A stretch of 64,000 nucleotides of DNA from Caccoplasma intestinavium (GCA_018715885.1 DVKT01000006.1:62001-126000); one strand, 5' to 3'; positions 34,984 to 43,674 are shown, counted from the first letter of the stretch. Made by a program: numbers and translations. The notes: generated from the letters alone by a model not told the origin.

Positions 34984-35961
34984 ATGAAAAATCGGTTCAA
35001 ACTCTTTATGTTGTTTTTGCTGTCGTGTACCTTGCTTTCGGCAGCCGAAAAACCCAAGCAATTGCTTATCGTTGCACAAGACGGCAGCGGCGATTACACA
35101 ACCATACAAGAAGCCATATACGCAATCCGAGACTATACGCCCGTTCCCATCACGGTCTTTATCAAAAACGGCGTATATAATGAAAAACTTATCATACCAA
35201 GCTGGAAATGCGACATTACCCTCGAAGGTGAAAACGCCGACAGTACAATTATTTCTTACGGAGACTACGCAGGAAAAGAACTTATATATTTTGGAGACTC
35301 TATCGCCAAAATGGGTACTTTCCGCAGCCATACGGTATTGGCTGCCGGCCATCGAATCACGCTGGAAAATCTCACTATCGAAAATACGGCCGGTCGCGTA
35401 GGGCAAGCTGTCGCCCTACATACCGAAGGCGACCAGATCATCGTCCGCAACTGTCGGTTGAAAGGGAATCAGGATACCGTTTTTACTGGAAATGAAAAAA
35501 GCCGAGTCTACTTTGAGAACTGCTACATCGACGGTACGACCGATTTTATTTTCGGCCCGGCTACATGTTGGTTCGAGAATTGCGAAATTTTCAGCAAACA
35601 AAATTCTTACATTACAGCTGCATCATCGGCTCAGGAGAATCCTTTTGGTTACGTATTCCATAACTGCCGCCTTGCCGCAGCCGACAATGTAACCAAAGTA
35701 TATTTAGGACGCCCCTGGCGTGCTTATGCCGCCGTAACCTTCATCAAATGTGATTTAGGTCGACAAATCCGTCCCGAAGGTTGGGAAAACTGGCGTAATC
35801 CCGAAAACGAAAAAACGGCCCGTTATTCCGAATACAAAAACCACGGAGAGGGTGCCTCTACCGAAAAGAGGGTATCATGGAGTCGTCAACTGTCAAAAAA
35901 AGAAGCCAAACAATACACGCGTGAGAATGTCCTCGGCGGGAATTGGTGGCAAAACAATTGA
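34984..35961 (+). CDS. CE8 pectin methylesterase (secreted)
   Basis: 325 residues with signal peptide (LFMLFLLSCTLLSAAE). The beta-helix carries IVAQDGSGDYTTIQEAI, GQAVALHTEG, the catalytic aspartates in KGNQDTVFTG and GTTDFIFGPAT, and LGRPWRAYAAVTF. It demethylates homogalacturonan. It resembles the CE8 half of the first locus gene closely (similar EGWENWRNPENEKTARYSEY ends), so the two probably arose by duplication. A TATCTTAG at 34950-34957, one mismatch from consensus, may be its promoter. A GH43 gene follows 45 bp later. Confidence 0.92.
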   Translation: MKNRFKLFMLFLLSCTLLSAAEKPKQLLIVAQDGSGDYTTIQEAIYAIRDYTPVPITVFIKNGVYNEKLIIPSWKCDITLEGENADSTIISYGDYAGKELIYFGDSIAKMGTFRSHTVLAAGHRITLENLTIENTAGRVGQAVALHTEGDQIIVRNCRLKGNQDTVFTGNEKSRVYFENCYIDGTTDFIFGPATCWFENCEIFSKQNSYITAASSAQENPFGYVFHNCRLAAADNVTKVYLGRPWRAYAAVTFIKCDLGRQIRPEGWENWRNPENEKTARYSEYKNHGEGASTEKRVSWSRQLSKKEAKQYTRENVLGGNWWQNN

Positions 35962-36006
35962 AAATCAACAACTCATATAAATTACATAAAAAAAACAAAA
36001 TCACCC

Positions 36007-37677
36007 ATGAAAAAAAACAGTCTCATCGCTGCATTTCTGCTGCTGGCAGGCAGCCTTTCGGCTCAATCACTCTCGGACGTGTGGGTTCCCGACCTCGGTA
36101 ACGGGAAATATAAAAACCCCATTATCGATGCCGATTATTCCGACCCTGATGTCTGCCGCGTAGGCGACGACTATTACATGACCTCATCGAGTTTCAATTG
36201 TATTCCGGCATTGCAAATTCTTCACTCGAAAGATCTTGTCAACTGGACAATCATCGGTTATGCAGCCGAACGCTTGAAACCCGAAGACGTCTTTTCTAAA
36301 CCTCAACATGGGAATGCCGTATGGGCACCCAGTATACGTTACCACAACGGGGAGTTTTATGTTTGTTATGGCGATCCCGACCGGGGCATCTACATGATCA
36401 AGACCAAAGATCCGGCCGGCCGTTGGGACGAGCCTATTCTCGTACACCCTGCCAAAGGAATCATCGATCCCTGCCCTTTCTGGGACGAAGACGGCAAAGC
36501 CTATATTGCTCACGGATATGCAGGTAGTCGTGCAGGTGTGAAAAGTATCATCGGTATGATAGAAATGACTCCCGACGGAACATCATCGATCGGTTCTGAC
36601 CGGGTCATTTACGACGGACATATCGGTAATGCAACCATCGAAGGCGCAAAAATGTATAAACGCGACGGATACTATTATATCTTTTCTCCGGCCGGCGGCG
36701 TAGCCACGGGTTGGCAGGTAGTGCTCCGCTCCAAGAACGTATGGGGCCCCTACGAAGCCCGTACCGTAATGGCACAAGGCAATACCGATGTTAACGGTCC
36801 TCATCAAGGCGGCTGGGTAGACACTCCCGACGGAAAAGAAGATTGGTTCGTACATTTCCAAGACAAAGGAGCATACGGGCGCGTTGTCCATCTGCAACCT
36901 ATGGAATGGCTCGAAAACGGATGGCCAGTCATCGGTGTCGATAAAGACGGCGACGGTTGTGGCGAACCCGTCTCGACCTACAAAAAACCCAACGTAGGAA
37001 AAACCTATCCAAAGGCAACACCCGCCGACAGCGACGAATTTGACAGCATAGACCTCGGCCTGCAATGGCAATGGCACGGAAATCCCAGCGCACTATGGTA
37101 TTTCTGCGACGCCAACGCTTCTACCCTGAGACTTTTCTCTCATTGCACACCGGGCATGAAGAGCCTTTATGACGTACCCAATCTGCTACTGCAAAAATTC
37201 CCTACCGAAAATTTCACGGCTACAACCAAAATCAAATTCATGCCACGCGAGAATAAAGGTAAAATCATGGCCGGAGAACGTGCCGGACTTGTCGTGATGG
37301 GTCTCGATTATGCTGTTCTCGCACTCGATAGCCGAGCCGACGGTATCTATCTGGTACAAGCCGACTGCAAGAAAGCCGATCGCGGTGCGGTCGAAAAAGA
37401 AAATACCGCCGTCAAACTCGATGGCAATGAACTTTATCTGCGCGTCAAAGTAAAACAAGCCGGAGCTAAAAAGCCGACGCAAAAAGCCGATTACAAATGC
37501 GAATGCACATTCTATTACAGCCTCGACGGTAAAAAATTCACTCCCATAGGGAAAGCATTTACCGCCAAAGAAGGAAAATGGATCGGAGCTAAAGTAGGAC
37601 TTTTCTGTACTCGTACATGGGAAAGCAACGATAGCGGCTGGCTCGATGTCGATTGGTTCCGCATCACAAAAAAATAA
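36007..37677 (+). CDS. Glycoside hydrolase family 43 enzyme with C-terminal beta-sandwich
   Basis: 556 residues with signal peptide (LIAAFLLLAGSLSAQ). The propeller shows its acidic trio: the base in IIDADYSDPDVC (~D46), the D in GIIDPCPFWDEDG (~157), and the general acid in IEGAKMYKRDGYYYIF (~217). A C-terminal ~200-residue beta-sandwich (GH43_C2-like, with FTATTKIKFMPRENKGK) usually supports the active site. In this locus the enzyme probably removes arabinose or xylose side chains from pectin. Substrate is not proven. It ends the second enzyme unit. Confidence 0.88.
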   Translation: MKKNSLIAAFLLLAGSLSAQSLSDVWVPDLGNGKYKNPIIDADYSDPDVCRVGDDYYMTSSSFNCIPALQILHSKDLVNWTIIGYAAERLKPEDVFSKPQHGNAVWAPSIRYHNGEFYVCYGDPDRGIYMIKTKDPAGRWDEPILVHPAKGIIDPCPFWDEDGKAYIAHGYAGSRAGVKSIIGMIEMTPDGTSSIGSDRVIYDGHIGNATIEGAKMYKRDGYYYIFSPAGGVATGWQVVLRSKNVWGPYEARTVMAQGNTDVNGPHQGGWVDTPDGKEDWFVHFQDKGAYGRVVHLQPMEWLENGWPVIGVDKDGDGCGEPVSTYKKPNVGKTYPKATPADSDEFDSIDLGLQWQWHGNPSALWYFCDANASTLRLFSHCTPGMKSLYDVPNLLLQKFPTENFTATTKIKFMPRENKGKIMAGERAGLVVMGLDYAVLALDSRADGIYLVQADCKKADRGAVEKENTAVKLDGNELYLRVKVKQAGAKKPTQKADYKCECTFYYSLDGKKFTPIGKAFTAKEGKWIGAKVGLFCTRTWESNDSGWLDVDWFRITKK

Positions 37678-37686
37678 TCTGACAGA

Positions 37687-37722
37687 AGAAAATCGGGAAT
37701 TTTTGTCCCGATTTTCTCTTTT
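37687..37722 (+). terminator. Terminator after the CE8-GH43 unit
   Basis: A 12-bp stem (37687-37698 with 37706-37717) and 7-nt loop, followed by T-rich sequence. Confidence 0.85.
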
Positions 37723-37748
37723 CTCACTACATCCAAAATCCTTACACT

Positions 37749-38939
37749 ATGACAAAACTTGGAACAGCCCTTTCTAAAATCGGTACCAAAGTCGTACTTT
37801 GCGGGTCGGGCGAACTCGGCAAAGAGGTGGCCATAGAACTGCAACGTTACGGCGTGGAAGTCGTTGCCCTCGACAAATATGCAAATGCTCCGGCCATGCA
37901 AGTAGCACACCGCTCTCATGTGCTGTCGATGCTCGATGGAGAAAAACTGCGAGAAATCATCGAAAAAGAGAAACCCGACCACATCATTCCCGAAGTAGAA
38001 GCGATTGCTACGCCGACCCTCGTAGAACTCGAAAAAGAGGGATACAATGTTACCCCTACGGCCAAAGCAACATTCCTTACCATGAACAGAGAAGGCATAC
38101 GCCGCCTTGCCGCAGAAGAGTTAGGTCTGAAAACCTCTCCTTACCGCTTCGCTTCCACTCGGGAAGAATTTGAAGCCGCTATCTCGGAAATAGGCATGCC
38201 TTGCGTCGTAAAACCCATTATGAGCTCATCGGGACACGGACAAAGCGTTGTCCGTTCCGCATCGGACATCGACCCCGCTTGGAACTATGCGCAAGAAGGC
38301 GGGCGAGCCGGAGCCGGACGTGTCATTGTGGAAGGATTTGTAAATTTCGATTATGAAATAACCCTGCTTACCGTCCGCCACATCGGAGGTACGACATTCC
38401 TCAAACCTATCGGGCATCATCAGGTCGACGGTGATTATCGGGAATCGTGGCAACCCCAGGCAATGAGCGAGAAAGCGCTGAAAGCCGCCGAAGAGATCGC
38501 AGGGAAAATCACGGAAGCTTTGGGCGGTTGGGGCATATTCGGTGTAGAAATGTTTATCCGGGGCGATGAAGTCATATTCAGCGAGGTTTCGCCCCGCCCG
38601 CACGATACCGGTATGGTAACCATGATTTCACAAGATATGTCGGAGTTTGCCCTACATGCCCGCGCCGTTCTGGGACTTCCGGTTCCGGGAATCCGGTTCC
38701 ATGCGCCATCGGCATCGAAAGCTATTGTCGTAGAAGGAGATACCGATAAAGTCGAATTCGATAACCTCGAAGAGGTCCTGAGCGAACCCGATGTACAAAT
38801 ACGCATATTCGGCAAGGCAGAAGTCAACGGACATCGCCGTTTAGGAGTCATTCTGGCGTGTGCCGACACGGTAGAAGAGGCTCTTGCCAAAGCCGAACGA
38901 GCTTATTCCAAACTCAAAATCAATGTGCTACCTCGATAA
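37749..38939 (+). CDS. purT: Formate-dependent phosphoribosylglycinamide formyltransferase
   Basis: 396 residues. PurT uses ATP and formate to formylate GAR in purine synthesis, the folate-independent route. It is an ATP-grasp enzyme: LCGSGELGKEVAIEL at the start, the ATP-binding VVKPIMSSSGHGQSVV, and FSEVSPRPHDTGMVT near the C-terminus for Mg2+/ATP. It is monocistronic; no other pur genes are near. Confidence 0.96.
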   Translation: MTKLGTALSKIGTKVVLCGSGELGKEVAIELQRYGVEVVALDKYANAPAMQVAHRSHVLSMLDGEKLREIIEKEKPDHIIPEVEAIATPTLVELEKEGYNVTPTAKATFLTMNREGIRRLAAEELGLKTSPYRFASTREEFEAAISEIGMPCVVKPIMSSSGHGQSVVRSASDIDPAWNYAQEGGRAGAGRVIVEGFVNFDYEITLLTVRHIGGTTFLKPIGHHQVDGDYRESWQPQAMSEKALKAAEEIAGKITEALGGWGIFGVEMFIRGDEVIFSEVSPRPHDTGMVTMISQDMSEFALHARAVLGLPVPGIRFHAPSASKAIVVEGDTDKVEFDNLEEVLSEPDVQIRIFGKAEVNGHRRLGVILACADTVEEALAKAERAYSKLKINVLPR

Positions 38940-38965
38940 GTAATCATACCTTGTCGATTCTCGTA

Positions 38966-39005
38966 AAAACAAGCGTGCCATTCATGAATGGCACGCTTGT
39001 TTTTG
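38966..39005. terminator. Bidirectional terminator between purT and mrp
   Basis: A near-perfect palindrome centred at 38984/38985, starting AAAACAAGCGTGCC and ending with its complement, with A/T runs on both outer sides. Confidence 0.92.
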
Positions 39006-39040
39006 CATAAATTTCCGACAGATAAATAATATCAAAAGTA

Positions 39041-40147
39041 TTATTTATGCGTCTCTACAATATGTGTAGGCGGTAATGTCTCATTACGCCGGGAGACTGC
39101 ATCAACCACCATTCGGGCCAAGTCGGAAAATGCCATACCCGTAACCGTACTTTCATCAAGGGCGACCGGACGTCCTTCGTCTCCACCCTCGCAAATACTC
39201 TGTACGATAGGAATTTGTCCCAACAACGGAACATGCAATTCCTCCGCCAGTCGTTTAGCTCCTTCCTTACCGAAAATATAATACCGGTTTTCGGGCAATT
39301 CGGCCGGTGTAAACCAAGCCATATTCTCTACCAAGCCGAGAACAGGAACATTCACCTTATCGTTGGTAAACATATCGATACCTTTACGAGCATCGGCCAA
39401 AGCCACCTGTTGCGGCGTGGAAACGACAATAGCACCGGTAATCGCCAATGTCTGAATGAGCGTGAGGTGTATATCGCTCGTTCCCGGCGGCAAGTCGAGC
39501 ACAAAATAATCGAGATCGCCCCAATCGGCATCGGTAATGAGTTGTTTCAAGGCATTGCTCGCCATTCCGCCACGCCATACCACAGCACTGTCGGGATTCA
39601 CAAAGAATCCGATCGAAAGCAACTTCACCCCATACTTCTCAACCGGAATAATAAGGTCGCGGCCATCGACACGCTCGGCATAAGGCCGTTCGTCCTCGAC
39701 ATCGAACATTTTCGGCATAGACGGTCCGAAAATATCGGCATCGAGCAAGCCCACTTTATAGCCCAACCGGGCAAGAGCAACCGCCAAATTGGCCGAAACG
39801 GTCGATTTACCTACTCCGCCCTTACCCGACGATACGGCAATAATGTTCTTCACTTGCGGGAGAAGTTTCCCGGGTGCCGGAGCCTGCGCCTGCCTGCTTT
39901 TCACCCGTATATTGCCTTTGATTTCGACGTCCTCGCCCACATAGGTAAGAATCGCCGTTTCGGCAGCTTTCACTACCGATTTCTGAAAAGGATCGTTTGG
40001 ACGCTCGAATATGAGGGAAAAAGAGACTTTATTCCCCTCGATACGAATATCGTCTTCCACCATTCCCGCAGCAACAAGGTCTTTGCCGTTACCGGGATAA
40101 CGCACCGTTGCCAGCGCGTCGAGAATCAATTTAGGATATATTGCCAT
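39041..40147 (-). CDS. mrp: Mrp/NBP35-family iron-sulfur carrier ATPase
   Basis: 368 residues from the ATG at 40147 (MAIYPKLILDALATVRYPG); longer readings would overlap trmB. A short DUF59-type N-terminal domain precedes a P-loop at SSGKGGVGKSTVSANLAVAL (~107-126) and LLDADIFGPSMPKMF. Family members assemble or transfer Fe-S clusters through a CxxC that often sits near the C-terminus; here I see no obvious CxxC, and only a single cysteine (QSICEGG). It is downstream of trmB by 25 bp. Confidence 0.9.
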   Translation of the reverse strand: MAIYPKLILDALATVRYPGNGKDLVAAGMVEDDIRIEGNKVSFSLIFERPNDPFQKSVVKAAETAILTYVGEDVEIKGNIRVKSRQAQAPAPGKLLPQVKNIIAVSSGKGGVGKSTVSANLAVALARLGYKVGLLDADIFGPSMPKMFDVEDERPYAERVDGRDLIIPVEKYGVKLLSIGFFVNPDSAVVWRGGMASNALKQLITDADWGDLDYFVLDLPPGTSDIHLTLIQTLAITGAIVVSTPQQVALADARKGIDMFTNDKVNVPVLGLVENMAWFTPAELPENRYYIFGKEGAKRLAEELHVPLLGQIPIVQSICEGGDEGRPVALDESTVTGMAFSDLARMVVDAVSRRNETLPPTHIVETHK

Positions 40148-40172
40148 ATGATATAAAAATAAGATTTCAGAA

Positions 40173-40931
40173 TCATTTTCCCGAGGCGGCGGCACTCCGT
40201 TTGCCACGGTTGAAACTTCGGTAAGAATCGTATTCGATTTCCACATCGGGTTCGACCAATGCATCTCGATGCTCGCACACAAACTGAATATATTTGATCG
40301 TCATGCCCCGGTCGAGCCATTGCTGTTCGTAAAAAGTGCGGATAGAGAGGATCTCGTCATCGATTCCCGAATGATAAAGATCCGCGGTCTGAACCCGTAC
40401 CGGATAATGATTTGCTTTCACCATCTCACAAGTATATGTATAGAGGAACGGACTATCACTTTTGAGATGTATCAGCCCGTCGGGTCGTAACAATCGGCGA
40501 TAAAGCTCCATAAAACGAGTCGAGGTAAGCCGTTTACGCACTTTCTTCATTTGAGGATCGGGAAAAGTAATCCATATCTCCGACACCTCCCCGGGAGCAA
40601 AAAAATGGTCAATAAGCTCTATCGATGTGCGCAGAAACGCCACATTCGACAGCCCCTCCTGCAACGAAGCCTTGGCCCCCGTCCACATACGAGCACCTTT
40701 TATATCAATGCCGATGAAATTTTTATTCGGATACTTTCGGGCCAATCCTACGGCGTACTCACCTTTACCGCAGCCCAGTTCGAGGACAATGGGATTGTCG
40801 TTCTTAAAAAAATCGATATTCCACCGACCTTTCATATCAAAACCTTTTTCCCGCAACACGGCAAACGGGTATTGGAATACATGCGGATAACCGCTCATAT
40901 CATCGAATTTCTGTAATTTATTCTTTCCCAT
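40173..40931 (-). CDS. trmB: tRNA (guanine46-N7)-methyltransferase
   Basis: 252 residues. The SAM-binding motif is PIVLELGCGKGEYAVGLA, followed by NFIGIDIKGARMWTG and WITFPDPQMKKVRKRLTS, the TrmB signature for m7G46 formation. The C-terminus is extended by Arg/Lys-rich residues (YDSYRSFNRGKRSAAASG). It is between the XRE/S24 regulator (10 bp) and mrp, in one operon. Confidence 0.95.
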   Translation of the reverse strand: MGKNKLQKFDDMSGYPHVFQYPFAVLREKGFDMKGRWNIDFFKNDNPIVLELGCGKGEYAVGLARKYPNKNFIGIDIKGARMWTGAKASLQEGLSNVAFLRTSIELIDHFFAPGEVSEIWITFPDPQMKKVRKRLTSTRFMELYRRLLRPDGLIHLKSDSPFLYTYTCEMVKANHYPVRVQTADLYHSGIDDEILSIRTFYEQQWLDRGMTIKYIQFVCEHRDALVEPDVEIEYDSYRSFNRGKRSAAASGK

Positions 40932-40941
40932 AATACAAGTC

Positions 40942-41628
40942 TTACATACGACTATCGAAACGTATGATATGTTCTACAACAAAAAGATCGCGTATATCGC
41001 TCTTCCGCACCTCTATGTCGTCATATTCCTTATTGGCGCTACGCAAAATCACCATCGAGGGATCGCTGTGCTTACGTATATACTTCACCATACGGTAATC
41101 ATCGAGCAACACGACATAAATCTGTCCCCAAAAAATAAGGTCGAGATTGCGCACTTCCCTTATGGCCACCATATCGCCGCAGCATATGACCGGCTGCATA
41201 CTATCGCCGCTTACCCGCACGATACTGCTGTCGGGACTGATAAAAGGAACGTCTATCGCCCCGATCAGACGATCGCTCGAAAACATCATGCTGCGCCCCA
41301 TACTACCGGCCGTTACATCGACATCGTACACCTTAGCACCTTTTCGCACGTCGGTACATATGGCCGACGCCGGCAACGAAATAGCCTTGCTGTGTTGCGG
41401 AGGCGTCATATAGAATATGTTTCCTGTTCCGCTGAGCAGCCACTCTTTCGAGACTCCCAGCCCCACAACTATTTTGTTGACGAGGGAATCATTGATGGGC
41501 AACTTGCCGTTCACGTGCTTCGAGAAATTGGAGCGGTCGGTCTTAATACGATCGGCAAACTCATTTTGGGTGATTTGCAGAATACGTATCAATTCCCTGA
41601 CTCGTCCTATAAGTACATCGTTGGTCAT
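40942..41628 (-). CDS. XRE-family transcriptional regulator with S24 (LexA-like) domain
   Basis: 228 residues. The N-terminal HTH_3 domain (ITQNEFADRIKTDRSNFSKH, ~18-37) precedes an S24 peptidase-like fold: the nucleophile serine in VRVSGDSMQPVICCGD and the lysine in RMVKYIRKH. Such proteins can be self-cleaving (LexA/CI-type) or non-cleaving repressors. I see no clear Ala-Gly cleavage site, though AGSMG (~107-111) lies in the linker. It is not in a prophage. A palindromic operator lies by its promoter. It heads an operon with trmB and mrp. Confidence 0.85.
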   Translation of the reverse strand: MTNDVLIGRVRELIRILQITQNEFADRIKTDRSNFSKHVNGKLPINDSLVNKIVVGLGVSKEWLLSGTGNIFYMTPPQHSKAISLPASAICTDVRKGAKVYDVDVTAGSMGRSMMFSSDRLIGAIDVPFISPDSSIVRVSGDSMQPVICCGDMVAIREVRNLDLIFWGQIYVVLLDDYRMVKYIRKHSDPSMVILRSANKEYDDIEVRKSDIRDLFVVEHIIRFDSRM

Positions 41629-41677
41629 AGCGGGATTTTTTATTGGACTTTCCGATTTGATAAATATCGCACGATTC

Positions 41678-41695
41678 TATGGTTATATTACCATA
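41678..41695. promoter_or_regulatory. Perfect dyad (TATGGT-N6-ACCATA), candidate operator
   Basis: Two 6-bp arms separated by six bases lie between the XRE/S24 gene and its -7 box, just downstream of the expected transcription start. This is where a self-repressing regulator would bind. Confidence 0.45.
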
Positions 41696-41707
41696 TATTT
41701 GTACCGA

Positions 41708-41715
41708 CAAAGGTA
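41708..41715 (-). promoter_or_regulatory. -7 box (TACCTTTG, minus) for the regulator-trmB-mrp operon
   Basis: CAAAGGTA on plus reads TACCTTTG on minus, 80 bp before the regulator ATG. Confidence 0.5.
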
Positions 41716-41822
41716 AGTAAAGAGTTTTAAATATCCTATTATTTTAGGCATATTTTTTATTTCTACGCTTTTTGAGTCATTTCATATTCATGGTTTTATG
41801 CCAATTACATTCTTATAAAATG

Positions 41823-41922
41823 GTATTCGACGGGAAGGACGACCTTTCTTTTTAGGATTGTTTAATCGGAGGAACGGGAACCTTCGGACTTTGGACTTAT
41901 GTCGTCCTTCCCTACCGAATAC
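41823..41922. repeat. Large interrupted hairpin of unknown nature
   Basis: Arms of 7 bp (GTATTCG/CGAATAC) and 12 bp (GGGAAGGACGAC/GTCGTCCTTCCC) are separated by a 2/3-nt internal loop and enclose 57 nt. There is an A run after the right arm but no matching T run, so it does not look like a terminator. It could be a structured RNA, a MITE-like repeat or a protein-binding site. Confidence 0.55.
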
Positions 41923-41939
41923 GAAAAAAAAGATTATAT

Positions 41940-42263
41940 ATGATAGAGTTAAACACGCGCCATTTGGCACTCTTATGTGCCGGACAATTTATCGCCCATT
42001 TCGATTATGACGACCTTGTCGACAACCGGTATTGCAGCGAATACGAAACGAATATCAGCAGCACGCCGTTGCTCCTGCATTGCCGAGCCCGCTTCGATAA
42101 AAAAGGAGAACAAATAAGCGATTTCGACTTCGATGTAGAAAGTTGCGACCGCCGCACACAACTGCATATCATAGGATCTATGCAACAAGCACGCAGCAAA
42201 GCCCGCCAATGGATAAACGCCTATCTCAAAAACTATCGCACTTATTGCCCGCTCGAAATATAA
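41940..42263 (+). CDS. Hypothetical protein, 107 residues
   Basis: I do not recognise the family. The protein is soluble, with no signal peptide or transmembrane segment and four or five cysteines (LLCAG, RYCSEY, LHCRA, ESCDRR, TYCPL). It has an acidic middle (HFDYDDLVDN, ISDFDFDVES) and a helical, basic C-terminal part (SMQQARSKARQWINAYLKN). It starts 17 bp after the hairpin. Its codons resemble those of the surrounding genes. No promoter box is obvious just upstream. It ends at a shared terminator with gapA. Confidence 0.55.
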   Translation: MIELNTRHLALLCAGQFIAHFDYDDLVDNRYCSEYETNISSTPLLLHCRARFDKKGEQISDFDFDVESCDRRTQLHIIGSMQQARSKARQWINAYLKNYRTYCPLEI

Positions 42264-42265
42264 AA

Positions 42266-42292
42266 AAAGCTGCCCGTGTATCGGGCAGCTTT
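42266..42292. terminator. Terminator between the 107-residue gene and gapA
   Basis: An 11-bp stem (AAAGCTGCCCG with CGGGCAGCTTT) and 5-nt loop. The T run is longer for the minus strand (gapA), shorter for plus. Confidence 0.88.
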
Positions 42293-42316
42293 CCGGCTTT
42301 ATTGATAAGAAATATC

Positions 42317-43324
42317 TTATTTGTTTACGGTAGCCATGTGAGCGATGAGATCGAGCACTTTGTTGGAGTAACCGATTTCATTGTCATACCAAGATACCAC
42401 TTTAACGAAAGTATCGGTCAAAGCGATACCGGCTTTGGCATCGAAGATAGAAGTACGGGTATCGCCGAGGAAATCCGACGAAACGACTGCATCTTCGGTA
42501 TATCCCAGCACACCTTTGAGTTCACCTTCCGAAGCTTCTTTCATAGCAGCGCAAATTTCAGCATAGGTAGCAGGTTTTGCCAAATTTACAGTAAGGTCTA
42601 CAACCGAAACGTCGAGAGTCGGAACACGCATCGACATACCGGTAAGTTTACCGTTCAATTCGGGAATTACTTTACCTACGGCCTTAGCAGCACCGGTCGA
42701 CGAAGGAATGATGTTGCCCGAAGCAGCACGGCCACCACGCCAGTCTTTCATAGAAGGACCGTCAACGGTTTTCTGAGTAGCAGTAGTAGAGTGTACAGTA
42801 GTCATCAAACCGTCGGTAATACCCCATTTGTCATTCAATACTTTGGCGATGGGAGCCAAGCAGTTGGTAGTGCAAGATGCATTAGAAACGAATTTTTGAC
42901 CTGCATAGGTTTTTTCGTTTACACCGCAAACGAACATGGGGGTGTCGTCTTTCGATGGAGCCGACATCACAACATATTTAGCACCGGCGTCGATATGACC
43001 TTGAGCTTTTTCTTTGGTCAAGAAAAGACCAGTCGACTCAACAACATATTCAGCACCTACGGCATCCCATTTCAAATCGGCGGGATTCTTTTCGGCCGTT
43101 ACACGGATTTTTTTACCGTTTACGATCAACTGGCTGTTTTCCACATCAGCTTCGATAGTGCCGTCGAATTGGCCGTGCATCGTATCATATTTGAGCATAT
43201 ATGCCAAATAATCTACGGGACACAAGTCATTGATACCAACGATTTGAATGTCGTTTCTCTTTTGAGCGGCACGGAAAACGAAACGTCCGATGCGGCCGAA
43301 ACCATTAATACCTACTTTAATCAT
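42317..43324 (-). CDS. gapA: Type I glyceraldehyde-3-phosphate dehydrogenase
   Basis: 335 residues. The NAD-binding loop is KVGINGFGRIGRFVFRA, the catalytic cysteine is in FVSNASCTTNCLAPIAKVLN, and WYDNEIGYSNKVLDLIAHM closes the C-terminus. It oxidises glyceraldehyde-3-phosphate with phosphate and NAD+ in glycolysis. The tight codon choice and isolated position suggest strong expression. It has its own promoter and terminator. Confidence 0.97.
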   Translation of the reverse strand: MIKVGINGFGRIGRFVFRAAQKRNDIQIVGINDLCPVDYLAYMLKYDTMHGQFDGTIEADVENSQLIVNGKKIRVTAEKNPADLKWDAVGAEYVVESTGLFLTKEKAQGHIDAGAKYVVMSAPSKDDTPMFVCGVNEKTYAGQKFVSNASCTTNCLAPIAKVLNDKWGITDGLMTTVHSTTATQKTVDGPSMKDWRGGRAASGNIIPSSTGAAKAVGKVIPELNGKLTGMSMRVPTLDVSVVDLTVNLAKPATYAEICAAMKEASEGELKGVLGYTEDAVVSSDFLGDTRTSIFDAKAGIALTDTFVKVVSWYDNEIGYSNKVLDLIAHMATVNK

Positions 43325-43403
43325 TGTTCTAAAATTTAAAAGGTTATATAATAACGATTCTTATTCCGAATTTGTTCAAAACGAATCTTTCGATTTTGCG
43401 ATG

Positions 43404-43411
43404 CAAAGGTA
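43404..43411 (-). promoter_or_regulatory. -7 box (TACCTTTG, minus) for gapA
   Basis: CAAAGGTA on plus reads TACCTTTG on minus, 80 bp before the gapA ATG. No -33 match at 19 bp. Confidence 0.5.
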
Positions 43412-43643
43412 GCTATTTTATCTTTATGCCCGCATCTTTTTTCAAGAAAAATAGTGTTCAATATACCCTATCCTCTTGAAAATTTTTATTTTACAATTCA
43501 TTTTGATATGTAAAGTTTACAAAATAGATTTTTTACTCTGTCAAACAAAAAAGATTTTCATTCGGGCAATTCCTTTCTCCTCCACCCAAATGAACCCGGA
43601 GGATATCCAAACACGGCATTTTACAAAATTAAATAGAGAAAAT

Positions 43644-43674
43644 TTTCCATAAAAGAAAATCTGCTATACCTTTG
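43644..43674 (+). promoter_or_regulatory. Promoter for mdh (TTTC-N19-TACCTTTG)
   Basis: A TTTC at 43644-43647, one base from the TTTG consensus, is followed after exactly 19 bp by TACCTTTG at 43667-43674. Confidence 0.65.

Larger units (their letters stand above)
41629..41939. other. Intergenic region with regulator promoter and an interrupted hairpin (311 bp)
   Basis: It holds the -7 box and dyad operator for the XRE/S24 gene at its left end and the 100-bp interrupted hairpin at 41823-41922 near its right end. Nothing else is apparent; no tRNA and no CDS is supported. A 60-codon reading frame on minus crosses the hairpin and is rejected. Confidence 0.5.

Noticed and set aside
41823..41922. 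The hairpin as the signal-recognition-particle RNA
   Set aside because: The length is right, but the conserved GGAA-loop and internal-loop motif of that RNA are not found on either strand.
41788..41970. A 60-codon reading frame on the minus strand across the hairpin at 41823-41922
   Set aside because: It is a by-product of the inverted repeat, has low-complexity basic composition and no start signal or family.
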